The notes: a model not told the origin generated them from the letters alone. Positions 1 through 9,706 are shown, counted from the stretch's first letter. The stretch: 33,072 bases of DNA from Parachlamydiaceae bacterium (GCA_013813265.1 JACCRY010000081.1:1-33072), one strand, 5' to 3'. Program-made: numbers and translations.

Positions 1-110
1 GCACTTCTCTCCTCGGTCGTAGCTATGGCTACGACGTCGTCAAGAATTGCATCAGCTGCAACTTTCGCCTAACTGCTGCATTATTTCGAATTTTTTCACA
101 GCCTCTGCGA
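1..110. repeat. Left copy of a 110-bp perfect inverted repeat at the window ends
   Basis: Bases 1-110 are the exact reverse complement of 32942-33051. Inside the unit, 16-23 and 28-35 form an 8-bp stem (GTCGTAGC/GCTACGAC) with a 4-base loop. Reading outward on the other strand, the unit begins GAGGCTGTGAAAAA, which resembles the terminal repeats of some DDE-transposase insertion sequences (IS1182/IS5-like, from memory). The simplest reading is that both ends enter the same repeated element, whose body lies outside the window. No transposase frame can be judged from this fragment. Confidence 0.85.
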
Positions 111-146
111 GACGCAGCAGGCTACATGTAGTCTGCTGCGTCTCGC
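107..146. repeat. 40-bp near-perfect palindrome next to the end repeat
   Basis: The arms 107-120 (GCGAGACGCAGCAG) and 133-146 (CTGCTGCGTCTCGC) are perfectly complementary. The centre contains the palindrome CTACATGTAG, so the whole stretch can fold as one hairpin. It begins inside the last four bases of the 110-bp repeat and is absent at the right-hand copy, so it belongs to the flank or to a second small repeat. Confidence 0.7.
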
Positions 147-205
147 AGCAGACGATAGGTGAATGATCCTCATCATTCTTGCCCTTTATTTAATAATTCT
201 TGATT

Positions 206-303
206 TTAAGGATAGTTTCTTAAACTTAATGACATTGCCTCAAAGGCTTCTGGGTCTTCATCAAAATACTCATTTCCTGTTGTTTTATTAAATCTAGTTA
301 GTT
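206..303 (-). pseudogene. Possible C-terminal scrap of a small gene
   Basis: Read on the minus strand, one frame stays open for about 32 codons and ends at a TAA (206-208). Its tail contains DEDPEAFEAMSLSLRNYP, an acidic, protein-like sequence. A stop lies just upstream and there is no start or ribosome site, so if real it is only the end of a lost gene. I do not recognise the family. The rest of 147-414 shows no other feature apart from the leader of the next gene. Confidence 0.25.
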
Positions 304-414
304 AAACAACTTTCGCAAAGGAATACCCAACGTTTATTACCGAGTTAACACTATTATAATTGCTCATCAATTATTCAATATGCTAGTAGGACTGCCTATT
401 TAATAGAGGTAATC

Positions 415-3400
415 GTGAATATTGAGTATCAACAAAAAAATCCCTATATAAAAACTGTGAATTTCAATCCCTCAACTAATTTGGAGGAGGACCAGAATAA
501 AACTTTACAACTCGGAACAGAAATTCAATGCAACGCTTTACCGGTCCCAGTTTCAAATCAAAGAGAAAACAATGCCTTCGGCCAACTTAATTGTGCACCA
601 TTAAATGAGACTCAAAAAAAAACTCTAATTCGCATACTGCAGCAACCCTACATCGTTTCAGGAAGAAATGGCACTGCCCCCCTCAAGCTGAATCTTTTTT
701 TATTTCTAAAAGAGTTACTGTCGCGACTCCAGCTAAACTTGCATCCCGGTGAAAGTGTAAGTATTACATTAATCGGAAGTGCAGTAAGTCACATCATCGC
801 TCCTCAACAAGCTGAATATAATGACCTTGATTTTTTGATTCAAATTCAGATGCCGATCATGTTCAAGCAATTAAGCAGTCCCACTTATATTGATGGTCTT
901 ATCAAAAGAGGTGTAGCGACACATTTCCTTAAAACCACAAGGGATATCCAAGCCTGCCTAGCGACCCAATTGAAATTTCCCAATGCTAACGAAGATGTCC
1001 TTGTCAGCATAGGCAACAGTTTCTTTAATGGGAAACCTACATATTACAATACACCAATAAACTGGTCAGATTTGGCCAATCCGACTGACAATCGTTGTTC
1101 CATTATCAAATTTGGAATGCTTGAATTTAAAACAGCAATTGATTTCCACATTTATGACGAACATCAAACAATCGAGATGATTCCTGGCTTAAAAAACTCT
1201 TGCGCATTTCAACGAGACAGTTTCCGCATTGACCTGACAAACGACTTTCTAAATAGAAAAAAAAACTGCTCTGAAATGGCTCTTGAAGTCCACACATCCG
1301 ATGTGCCGATCGAACAAGCAATGGCGGAACTAAACACAAACGAACTTCGCACATCTCGCATAGATGGCAGCAAATGCCTCAAGGGCATTGACAACATCAC
1401 ATTTAAAGGCTGTTTTTTTCCAGAAGAAGAGACTAATAAAGCAATATACATTGAATTTTTAAAAGATTCTAAATCGCCTCAAAAAATGAAAAACCACTTT
1501 GGCAAATATAAAGACCTTATAGGCTTTATCTGCGCTCTTAGTAATTTTTTCACCAACGGCACTAACTTACAAGTAGATGCAAAACTCGTTCAACCATTCT
1601 ATGACATCCTTCCGGAGGTTCTCTCAGGCTGTAAGGAAATCTCAGAAAAACTTTTGCTAAAATGGTACCAACTCCTACTTTTTCTTTCAGCAGATCATGC
1701 GGACTCTACTTCCCACTTATGTCAATTAAATCTTGATCGCCATGTATATTACCTTCTAGATCCAAAACAGCCTATAATCTTACTTCAGGGGTTTCTGCAT
1801 TTATGGCATAAACAAACAAAGATTTCCTTTGAGAAACTTCCAAAATTGGAATTGAAAATTGAATCAACTCTGCAGCTTTTCGAGATGTTAAAATCTCACA
1901 TAAAAAACGAGCAGCTCATCTCTTTTAACCTCTGCCTTCTTTCTTATATTCCTACAGCATTAGATCGTGAAAGCAATCTGGAATTCGAAATGCTCACACT
2001 ACTGCTAACATCTCTTCCTAATCTAGGCTCCTTTAAAAGCCGTAAAAAACTTATTAAACAGACTGAATTATTATTTAATAAAAGAAATCTTCTGGTTCCA
2101 AAACTTTTTGAAAACCTAAAAAAATGCTCCCAAACGAATGAATTGCAAATCAGCCAAATGTTCCTCATAAGCATCCAGGCGCTTTCCTCGACCTCACGTA
2201 CAATAGCCCTGAGCCTTTGGTCCTATGCCGAACGTGAGGAGTTATTTTCTGCAGTAGATGAACTTGAGGCCTTTGTTTGTTTTGAAGAAATGATTCCAAT
2301 AACTTCTCTAAACAAAAAGCAAGTCATCAGCCTGCTCGAAAGAATGATGTTCCGGCTCAGCTATGTATCTAAGAAATTAAACTTTGAAAACAACGAACAG
2401 CCGACCTCTTTTAATCATCTGCTTATATCACTTGCCCACCAACTGAGCCAAGAGGATTTGAACTTTAAAGACTTCGATTTCATCGAAAATTTTTTTAAAG
2501 ACATCTCTCCTCTTTCCAAAATTTTGAAAGAGAAAATCGAAAATAAATTCCTCGACGCTTTTATCCGATTGTCACTTGAAAAGAAGGTGAAGGAAAATGA
2601 GCAAGGCATTATCCTCAACATCCTTAATGAAGTACTAAAAACGAGTTCAGAGAAGATCGCTGAAAATTATATGAATAAGATCCTCTGTTATCTGAGGACC
2701 TTTCTAAATAATCCCTTCCATGCAAGTAGCTTTCTGAGGGCATTTGAGATTTTAAAGACGTATTTAGACAAAGATGCTCCACAAATAGAACAAGCATTAG
2801 AGATCTATTCTAGCTTTATCCAAAAGTGCTTAAATAGTAAAGCGCCGGAGTTGATACACATAGCTGAGAAAGTATTGCGAAGAGGAATAAATTCCACTTC
2901 TCCTTCAGTGAAAGCTTGCTTAGCAAACCTTTTTTCAGATTTAATTTGCCTTCACTCTAAAACTGAGCATGCACAATTCCTCCTGAACGTAGCTGTCGAA
3001 ACGAACATACTCAATCATGAAAATCCTGTGGCATTGACCAAGAGCTATGGAATTGTTCTTGAAGGGCTAATTGACTCAAACTCGAACAAAATGTCAAAGT
3101 TTGTAGAATCCAGCTTACAAAATCTCGAATTCATTCACACATTCTCAAATATAGGAAAGCAAGATGCAAACAATCTGATCCTTTTATTAATTAATAACAG
3201 TCATCACGTCGAATCAATTGATGCTATTAAGAATCTAGTAACACTTTTTCAACTTCTATGCAAAAACACATTAGTTAACTCGTTAAACGAAAAGAAAAAT
3301 CTTGAACGAGGGATGCTGAACATGTTGATTAAAGTCCTACCGGAGCTTGCAACGGTTCCCATTCGTCAAGCATTTGTAAAAAATGCTCAATTATTTTTTG

Positions 3401-6400
3401 AGAGAAGTAAGTTAAATGTTACTCATCTTTTCAATCAACTCCACTCACCCATTAACCTTAAACTATCCACCAGCTCTCTCTTTTTAAAATGTATCACTGA
3501 ACTCGTTCTGACATCTCCCGATCTCGCACTCAGTCTTTGGAAGTATGCTGAGAAAGAAAAAATTTTTGCAGATTCTCTTGTAAACGAATTGGAAGCCTTT
3601 ACTTGTATCCAAAAAATGCAGATGAATAATGATTTAAATAAAATTCAAATTATTGCACATATCAAAGAAGTTATGGCCCGTATGAATTCTCTATCTAAAA
3701 AACTGACTTCGATTGAAATTGCACAGCTCGATAATCTCAATGCCTACTTTATATTTTTAATTAGCAGACTGTCACTTCAAAGCCTAAATCATGATGATCT
3801 TAAATACATCCAGAATCTAATTCGTCAGATAACTTCTTTTCCATTTATAACTGCAAGTTTTAAAGCTGAAATCTCGGAAGATTTTCTCGATTGTTTTATT
3901 AGATTGGCACCTAAAAAGCTTCCAAAAAGTGAGCAAACGACTCTTCTTAATATCCTCAAAGATATTTTAAAAGCTCCTCCAAAGGAAACGATTAATAAAA
4001 TCGTTCAATGCTTAAGAGCTTTTCCTAATGGCCCTAGCCTTTCAAGTGAATTTCTTAAAACTCCTGCTTTTACTTCTACGCTCATCCAAGATATTAAAAA
4101 CGGAGAATTTGAAAATAGGATTGAATGGTTTACGCTTTTGAGCAAAGGTAAATTGCTACAGCCTGACGATAAAGAATCTATAGAATGCTGCATTGCTTTA
4201 ATTAACGCGTGGTCTCATCGACCAAAAGTAAACCAATGTTCGCAAATCCTCCCTGCACTTCAACTTCTATCCATCTGCATCGAAAAAAGAAAGGGAAAAC
4301 AAATAAGCATCGAGCTTAAAAAACAGGCTTTAAATAGCTATCTTAGTTTTGTACAAGGATGCATCGAAAGTCAGGAGCCTCAACTATTACAAGAAGCAGA
4401 AAAAGCTCTAAGAGCAGGAACAAAATTCATTCCCTGGCTAGTCAAAGCTGAACTTTTTTCAGAATTGATTTGTGCCCTTTCAAAGAAAGACCCTCCTTTA
4501 ATTCTCTTTAACGAATTACTTAAACAAAACATTCTTAATGAAAAAACTCCAGTAGAGCTTACTAAAGCTTTTCAGGCAATTTTTTTAGGCCTTACGAGTT
4601 CAATTCACACAACGACATCTAATTTTGCCTTAATGTCTCTGCAAAATCCGACATTAGTCAATTTACTCCTAAATTCTGAAACGGAAAATGTTAATGAACT
4701 GATCCTCATGTTGTTTCATTGCTTTCGAAATGAACAAACCCTCAGCTTAAAGAAGAATGGAAGTTATCAAGTTCCATCTTCCACAGCCATCAAAATTTTG
4801 ATAATTTTATTTAAACAGCTCTTTAAAAATAGGCAAGCATTCCAGAATTCGGATCTTGACGCGACAATCGTTTGGCAAACTTTGTCGATGTTTAGATTAT
4901 TTAACGAGGTTGATTATGTCACCTACAGGCAGTGGATCGCCTTGATCAATGCTTTAACGATAGAAAATAGCATGTTTGAGGAGATCGAGAAAAGAGAGTT
5001 GTTTTCCATTGCTCTAAAAAAGATCACCTCAATGATTTCCCAATTTATTGAAAAAAATCCCCCCATCGCAAATAATATTTTAACTTATGAAAAATTGCTA
5101 AAAATCTGTAAACAATATCATGAACTTCCCTGTTTCTCAATAGCAGCCTCAAATTTTCAGCAGCAGCATCTTCAGATTTTAATTTTACTCAACCGTCCCC
5201 AAGATCTCTTGCAAACATTGAACAACATTCATCAAGACTGGTTACGATTTCGAGCAATTGAACAAACGATGTTAATTTTTTTAGACCTTGAAAGACAAAA
5301 ATTTGCGAATGAGACAACAAAAACTTTAGAGCACGTCCTGGAACTATTTGAACCATTCCGTGAGCCAAATGCATTGGAAAAGGGCATCAAGTTTATGGAT
5401 TTTAAATTTTTATATAACATGCTTGATCATCTTCCGGAAGATCATTCTGCACCCTTTGTTGACAAGGTTTTCGAAATTCTTGATGAGCTTCTAAAGTCAC
5501 ATCCGGAAAAATTTGATAACTTAGAAGCCACATGCATTCTTGTAATCGACGCTGCTTGTAACAATTACAGTCTGCATTACGCCACTTCCATTTTAAAATA
5601 TGCGATAAACAAGAAGATCATAAATCAAGCGAGCATAAAAGAACTCGAATCTAAAATCCACGCAAAGGTGATGGAAGTGATTCAAGGGAACATAGATGAT
5701 TTCAAAGAGCACCTAAGCTTTGGAAATTCTAACAATAAAGCCAATTGCTTAGAAGACATTCTTCTCAATTATAGATTAATTGAATTGATAATTCTTTATT
5801 CTCATGAACAACGAACAAATGAACTAATTATTTTGTTACTTAACCACTCACATGAACTGACCAACGAACCTGCTATTAAAAGGTTGGTTAAATTATTAAA
5901 AAATCTCCTCCAACCCGAAACAATTAATGGAATTTCATGTGAACTATTGAGTACGATTAGCCATTTGTTGAAATCCAATGCGATAATCTCTCAAAATCAC
6001 ACTGAAGAAGTGAGGGAAATTATCCCGATAATTATAAAAAGATATTTACCTTTGATGAACACCTTCATATTGACACACTATAAGGACAATGCCATGAAAA
6101 AGCCTTGCTTAAAGGCATTCAATTTCTTAAAAAACCTTGAGTCATTCCCTTTAAATGCACAGGATGAGCTGTATTTCGAACAAAGCTATCGACAGAATTT
6201 AATTTTACTAGACTGTACAGATGAACTTTTGCATAAACTACAAAGCATTCATGATCCTAGTCTTAGCTTTAGAGCAATCCAAGATTCACTTTATTTCATT
6301 TTAAAATTCAAACCTGCATTAATCCTTAACCCGACTCATGCTATTTTTTTGATGATTGAAATGCTCGAGAAGTACAGCAACGATTCTTTAGAAAATGTCA

Positions 6401-6714
6401 CGGCTATGGAACCTTTCGTTAACCTTGTTTTGATGCTTCTCCATGCTTCAACAGATGCTAAGGAACCCATTGTCGACCATTTTTTGCGAATAATGAACCA
6501 ATGCCTTAAGTCTCACCAAGAAAAATTTGTCGACCTAAAAAGCACCTACACGGCTTTACTTAAGACCGCCATTTTGAAGGGTTACTTTTTATCTGCATCG
6601 AATATTCTTAATACCGCTGTTGAGCAAAATATCATGATTAACCCTTCGATCTTCCTTGATATCAAAACTGTAGTGGATGCAATGATGCTCGATGTTATGA
6701 ATTTAAAAATCTGA
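415..6714 (+). CDS. Giant protein: FAM46/TENT5-like nucleotidyltransferase domain plus long alpha-solenoid
   Basis: 2099 residues. The start is GTG at 415, with AGAGGT (405-410) correctly placed upstream. Residues ~68-360 carry a nucleotidyltransferase-fold signature: G121-S122 in LIGSAVSH, the D137-L-D139 pair in NDLDFL, and a third acidic residue, D243 in TAIDFH. The order and wording of these blocks match the animal FAM46/TENT5 poly(A) polymerases as I recall them: VxGRG before the core, GSAAxH, KDLDLI, KFVD and FSVDSFQI, against VSGRNG, GSAVSH, NDLDFL, AIDFH and FQRDSFRI here. All three catalytic acids are kept, so activity is possible. Residues ~400-2099 are almost wholly helical leucine-rich sequence with large internal duplications. 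No signal peptide or membrane segment is evident. The gene stands alone. The role is unknown; a host-directed effector or an RNA-modifying enzyme is inference only. Confidence 0.85.
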   Translation: MNIEYQQKNPYIKTVNFNPSTNLEEDQNKTLQLGTEIQCNALPVPVSNQRENNAFGQLNCAPLNETQKKTLIRILQQPYIVSGRNGTAPLKLNLFLFLKELLSRLQLNLHPGESVSITLIGSAVSHIIAPQQAEYNDLDFLIQIQMPIMFKQLSSPTYIDGLIKRGVATHFLKTTRDIQACLATQLKFPNANEDVLVSIGNSFFNGKPTYYNTPINWSDLANPTDNRCSIIKFGMLEFKTAIDFHIYDEHQTIEMIPGLKNSCAFQRDSFRIDLTNDFLNRKKNCSEMALEVHTSDVPIEQAMAELNTNELRTSRIDGSKCLKGIDNITFKGCFFPEEETNKAIYIEFLKDSKSPQKMKNHFGKYKDLIGFICALSNFFTNGTNLQVDAKLVQPFYDILPEVLSGCKEISEKLLLKWYQLLLFLSADHADSTSHLCQLNLDRHVYYLLDPKQPIILLQGFLHLWHKQTKISFEKLPKLELKIESTLQLFEMLKSHIKNEQLISFNLCLLSYIPTALDRESNLEFEMLTLLLTSLPNLGSFKSRKKLIKQTELLFNKRNLLVPKLFENLKKCSQTNELQISQMFLISIQALSSTSRTIALSLWSYAEREELFSAVDELEAFVCFEEMIPITSLNKKQVISLLERMMFRLSYVSKKLNFENNEQPTSFNHLLISLAHQLSQEDLNFKDFDFIENFFKDISPLSKILKEKIENKFLDAFIRLSLEKKVKENEQGIILNILNEVLKTSSEKIAENYMNKILCYLRTFLNNPFHASSFLRAFEILKTYLDKDAPQIEQALEIYSSFIQKCLNSKAPELIHIAEKVLRRGINSTSPSVKACLANLFSDLICLHSKTEHAQFLLNVAVETNILNHENPVALTKSYGIVLEGLIDSNSNKMSKFVESSLQNLEFIHTFSNIGKQDANNLILLLINNSHHVESIDAIKNLVTLFQLLCKNTLVNSLNEKKNLERGMLNMLIKVLPELATVPIRQAFVKNAQLFFERSKLNVTHLFNQLHSPINLKLSTSSLFLKCITELVLTSPDLALSLWKYAEKEKIFADSLVNELEAFTCIQKMQMNNDLNKIQIIAHIKEVMARMNSLSKKLTSIEIAQLDNLNAYFIFLISRLSLQSLNHDDLKYIQNLIRQITSFPFITASFKAEISEDFLDCFIRLAPKKLPKSEQTTLLNILKDILKAPPKETINKIVQCLRAFPNGPSLSSEFLKTPAFTSTLIQDIKNGEFENRIEWFTLLSKGKLLQPDDKESIECCIALINAWSHRPKVNQCSQILPALQLLSICIEKRKGKQISIELKKQALNSYLSFVQGCIESQEPQLLQEAEKALRAGTKFIPWLVKAELFSELICALSKKDPPLILFNELLKQNILNEKTPVELTKAFQAIFLGLTSSIHTTTSNFALMSLQNPTLVNLLLNSETENVNELILMLFHCFRNEQTLSLKKNGSYQVPSSTAIKILIILFKQLFKNRQAFQNSDLDATIVWQTLSMFRLFNEVDYVTYRQWIALINALTIENSMFEEIEKRELFSIALKKITSMISQFIEKNPPIANNILTYEKLLKICKQYHELPCFSIAASNFQQQHLQILILLNRPQDLLQTLNNIHQDWLRFRAIEQTMLIFLDLERQKFANETTKTLEHVLELFEPFREPNALEKGIKFMDFKFLYNMLDHLPEDHSAPFVDKVFEILDELLKSHPEKFDNLEATCILVIDAACNNYSLHYATSILKYAINKKIINQASIKELESKIHAKVMEVIQGNIDDFKEHLSFGNSNNKANCLEDILLNYRLIELIILYSHEQRTNELIILLLNHSHELTNEPAIKRLVKLLKNLLQPETINGISCELLSTISHLLKSNAIISQNHTEEVREIIPIIIKRYLPLMNTFILTHYKDNAMKKPCLKAFNFLKNLESFPLNAQDELYFEQSYRQNLILLDCTDELLHKLQSIHDPSLSFRAIQDSLYFILKFKPALILNPTHAIFLMIEMLEKYSNDSLENVTAMEPFVNLVLMLLHASTDAKEPIVDHFLRIMNQCLKSHQEKFVDLKSTYTALLKTAILKGYFLSASNILNTAVEQNIMINPSIFLDIKTVVDAMMLDVMNLKI

Positions 6715-7218
6715 AGCGTCATCGTTTGACCTTCGGGCTATTCTCTGGGGTACAAAAACTTGTCTCCGCTTTGTTTCGTCCTTGACTTGTTACATATGCT
6801 TTAAGCTAAGGACTATAAGGCATAAGATACCGTCCTTACTAAACTCTCAATGGGGTTCTTTTAGACAGGTTTCAGAGTTCGCTAGCGCTTGCGACTACCG
6901 ACTTGGGCTACAAAAAGTTTGTAGTTATAGAGGCAAATTTCAAAGTTCTAACCCCTGGTTTGCCCTTTCCGGGCTACACCAGGGGCTAGAGCTTTGGATT
7001 TCGGTTCCGCAGCCTATTTTAACGTGTATCGCCGATATCCACCAGATGTATCTCTAAGATGACATGTCACAGGCCTAAAGCCTGAAATGACCTCACACCC
7101 TAGCCGTAGGCTGTAATAAGTCAGGCCTTCAGCCTTAAAAACAGGGTCAAAATGTGTCCAACTGTAATGACAAGACTCTGCACTCCAAAACTTCACCATA
7201 ATCTGGTCAACCAGTGCA
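6715..7218. repeat. Repeat-rich non-coding DNA with several hairpins
   Basis: No convincing gene. The stretch is more GC-rich than its surroundings and full of dyads. CCCCTGGT (6952-6959) pairs with ACCAGGGG (6978-6985), with an inner GCCC/GGGC stem (6962-6965 with 6971-6974). Shorter palindromic words such as AGGCCTAAAGCCT occur near 7070. The open frame at 6782-7057 only reads through these repeats. ACTTGTCTCCGCTTTGT (6758-6774) recurs inverted at 8818-8834. This looks like REP-type or decayed mobile sequence. A terminator for the giant gene could lie here, but none is clear. Confidence 0.5.
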
Positions 7219-8546
7219 CTAAGACACTATGCAGCTAGAAGTTGTGTCAGCATTATTTCCATTATCCCACTTAGAAGAAGAAAAGACTTTTGATGAAGCA
7301 TTACTACTCGTTTCACTCATCTTAAAACTAGTCTCCTTAACCATCCTCGAGCCATTTAGAGACTTCTCAACTGTGTTTAAAGCCACATTTTTAATTTTTG
7401 CAAATCTTAATTCACTTTCAAAAATTTCTAAAGTTTCATTTTCATAGGATACAAAAGACTCTGGCATGCCTTCATCCTTTAAATTTTCGTTTTGAAAATA
7501 AGTGCTAACGGCCTGAGCACAAATAGCCGCACCTTTTAGTCCTTTATTAAACCCTCTTTCCAAAACCAATCCCGATTCAGCATCACCAACTAATAGAACA
7601 TATTTGTTATTGAATTTAATTGCGCTGCGAGCACTCTTATATACATTCAGTTCTAGAGTAGAGATCTGTTCATTTTGACAATCACCATCACGTAATAGAA
7701 CTTCTGTCAAGTGATCAGTTATTTGGCCATAAACTCTCTGAATTTTATCATCAGTTTTAGCCAAACTCTCCAAATCACTTAAAGACCATGAGTTTCCGAA
7801 AACCCCTTTCAATCTACCTTCGTCATCTTCAATTCGCATGCTTTCATATGTCGGTTGATCTACAAATAGATGTAGAGTGACTGGTTTAGTTGGTTTACTT
7901 TGATCTTTGCTAGTCGTTTCAAAGGCTAATCTACTGTGCTTGATCACATCTACGGAAGCTTCTTTAAAACCTCTTGGCTGCATTCGCCCCGTGGTTTGAT
8001 ATTTCAGCTCTACCAAATGTCTTAAAACCTCTTGGTGAGAAAACTTATCTTCCATCGCCACTTTTCTTACAATACTGTGGGAACCGTCTGCACCTATAAC
8101 AACGCGCGCATTTTGAAAAATCTCATGCAATTTACTGGAAGGTTGATTGTCATTAGATTCACACAAAGAGGAAAAGTTATGCTCTGTAATAGCAAATTCT
8201 TTGTCACGAAATACCTACCACCCATACTCTCGGCTGTTTCGGTAAGATCCATTTCAATTTGACTTGTACGGATAAAATTATCACGCCAACCTTCAAATTT
8301 AGTTTTCAAAATATTTATACTCTCAGGATTCGCTCTAGTCGATTGGTTATCTAAGGTTGTTTGTAAAAGATGTTGAATTTTGTCGACAGAATCTGAATTG
8401 ATCTTTAGCCCATGATTGCGCCCAGGTTTATTGCGTTTATCAACAACACATCTCCTTAAATCATGATCGATAGCTTTAAGGGTGCATGCTAGGGTGCTTC
8501 CAATGGGGCCGCATCCTGCTATAATAACGTCGTAAGGGGTTAACAT
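7219..8546 (-). pseudogene. FAD-dependent monooxygenase, broken by a frameshift
   Basis: The gene reads from ATG 8546 (with AAAGGA upstream) through residue ~108 in one frame and continues in another to the TAG at 7219. The first frame holds the FAD/Rossmann motif GCGPIG (residues 11-16). The second holds the DG motif VVIGADGSHSIVRK and the GD motif VLLVGDAESG followed by GFNKGL, as in p-hydroxybenzoate-hydroxylase-type aromatic monooxygenases. The natural second-frame sequence can be followed upstream as VFRDKEFAITEHNFSS to about 8214, just after GGR in the first frame. One lost base near 8210-8217 therefore explains the break. The short overlap of the two frames further down is accidental. 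It is either a recent pseudogene or a sequencing error. The substrate is unknown and there is no catabolic neighbour. Confidence 0.8.
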
Positions 8547-8876
8547 ATTTTTCCTTTAATTAATTTGATTTGTCTTAAATAGCGCGATTTGGCCAGACAT
8601 ATAATTTTTCTCGAACACTGTAATTGAAAATTGCACCAAAAAAATACTTTTTTTGCTTCAGCATAACAACTTTCAGAAATACAATAAAGACATATTATAA
8701 TTCTATTTTAGTAAATTATGTCAATGAGTCCAAATTCAGTCTGAAACTGATTTTCTTTATTAGATTAAAGTTGAAAATTATATTTTGTAAAAGGATAAGG
8801 ATCACAGTTGAGCCCGCACAAAGCGGAGACAAGTCTCCGACACTCCAAATTGGCAACTAGAACTAAAAACTAATAT
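8547..8876. other. AT-rich gap without a supported gene
   Basis: This holds the upstream region of the monooxygenase (its ribosome site is just above 8546) and the region downstream of the lipase. The only structure seen is ACAAAGCGGAGACAAGT (8818-8834), a 17-bp inverted copy of 6758-6774. The frame at 8624-8860 has no ribosome site and a low-complexity translation, so it is not called. Confidence 0.5.
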
Positions 8877-9578
8877 TTATTGAGAAAAAAAACTTTTAAC
8901 CAACTTAGAAACATTGGTGCTAAAGAGTATTGTTTTATGCCCTACATTGAGAATGACATGTTTATGAGGTGTTGAGAGATATGTCTCTGCCACAGCGACT
9001 GTGCCATCATTATCCCCATCAATCAATGGATTAAGAGAAAAGTTACCTGCAACAACCAAGACGTCCTTAGTATCAGGAAACTGTCCTAAATGTTCGAAAT
9101 CAAATTCTGTCATGAGCTCATATCCAGATTTGCCACCGCTGAACAAATTAGATAAATAGAACTCTCCTAAATATCTTCCCCAAACAGCTCCTTGATTTGG
9201 AGGCGCAAGCAGAACTGCTTTCCCTATATGTGCTTCATAAGGGCAAGAGGGACAACTCAAAGCGGCTCTTAATATCAATCCGCCCATGGAATGGGTCAAA
9301 AAGTGAATGGGCTTACCTGGATTCTGAAATGCTAATTTTTGTAAGTATATGACTAAGTCGTGTGCATGTTCGACAATATTTTTTTCTGTGCTTGGGTACT
9401 TCCAGTGTTTAACAGACATTTTCTCTTTTTCTAAAGCTAACGAAGTGTAATGCATATTCCACGGTGTACCTAAAAATCCGTGTATGGTCACTAACTGCTC
9501 ATTTTGCAATGAGTAAGCGCTTACATAGGTACTCAATGAAACGAAAATAGTGAAAAAGTAAATCGTAATTCTAGACAT
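8877..9578 (-). CDS. Secreted lipase-like alpha/beta hydrolase
   Basis: 233 residues, starting at ATG 9578 behind AAGGAGC. Residues 1-21 form a signal peptide (short basic start, hydrophobic core, SAYS cleavage area), so the mature enzyme should be exported. The alpha/beta-hydrolase parts are in order: the oxyanion-hole motif HGFLG (33-37), the nucleophile elbow THSMGG with S97, acidic candidates D189 and D191 in DGDNDGT, and H214 in NVGHKT. This fits small triacylglycerol-lipase/PGAP1-like esterases acting on lipid esters, with no large lid domain. The next gene upstream on the same strand ends 128 bp away, so co-transcription is possible but not shown. The substrate cannot be named from sequence. 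Confidence 0.85.
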   Translation of the reverse strand: MSRITIYFFTIFVSLSTYVSAYSLQNEQLVTIHGFLGTPWNMHYTSLALEKEKMSVKHWKYPSTEKNIVEHAHDLVIYLQKLAFQNPGKPIHFLTHSMGGLILRAALSCPSCPYEAHIGKAVLLAPPNQGAVWGRYLGEFYLSNLFSGGKSGYELMTEFDFEHLGQFPDTKDVLVVAGNFSLNPLIDGDNDGTVAVAETYLSTPHKHVILNVGHKTILFSTNVSKLVKSFFSQ

Positions 9579-9706
9579 GAAAATAAAGCTCCTTAATATT
9601 CATAATTTTTATGTAAATTAATAATTCAATCTATATAACATAAAGCTGAGGGAAAACTCCGCCAACTAATAGTACAAGCAGTCTTTTCGGCCAATTGGAG
9701 ATCCAA

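Noticed and set aside
6782-7057. 91-codon plus-strand frame
   Set aside because: Reads through palindromic repeat DNA, has no ribosome site, and its composition is not protein-like.
8624-8860. 78-codon plus-strand frame between the monooxygenase and lipase genes
   Set aside because: Low-complexity Phe/Ile/Lys-rich translation typical of AT-rich non-coding DNA, with no Shine-Dalgarno site.
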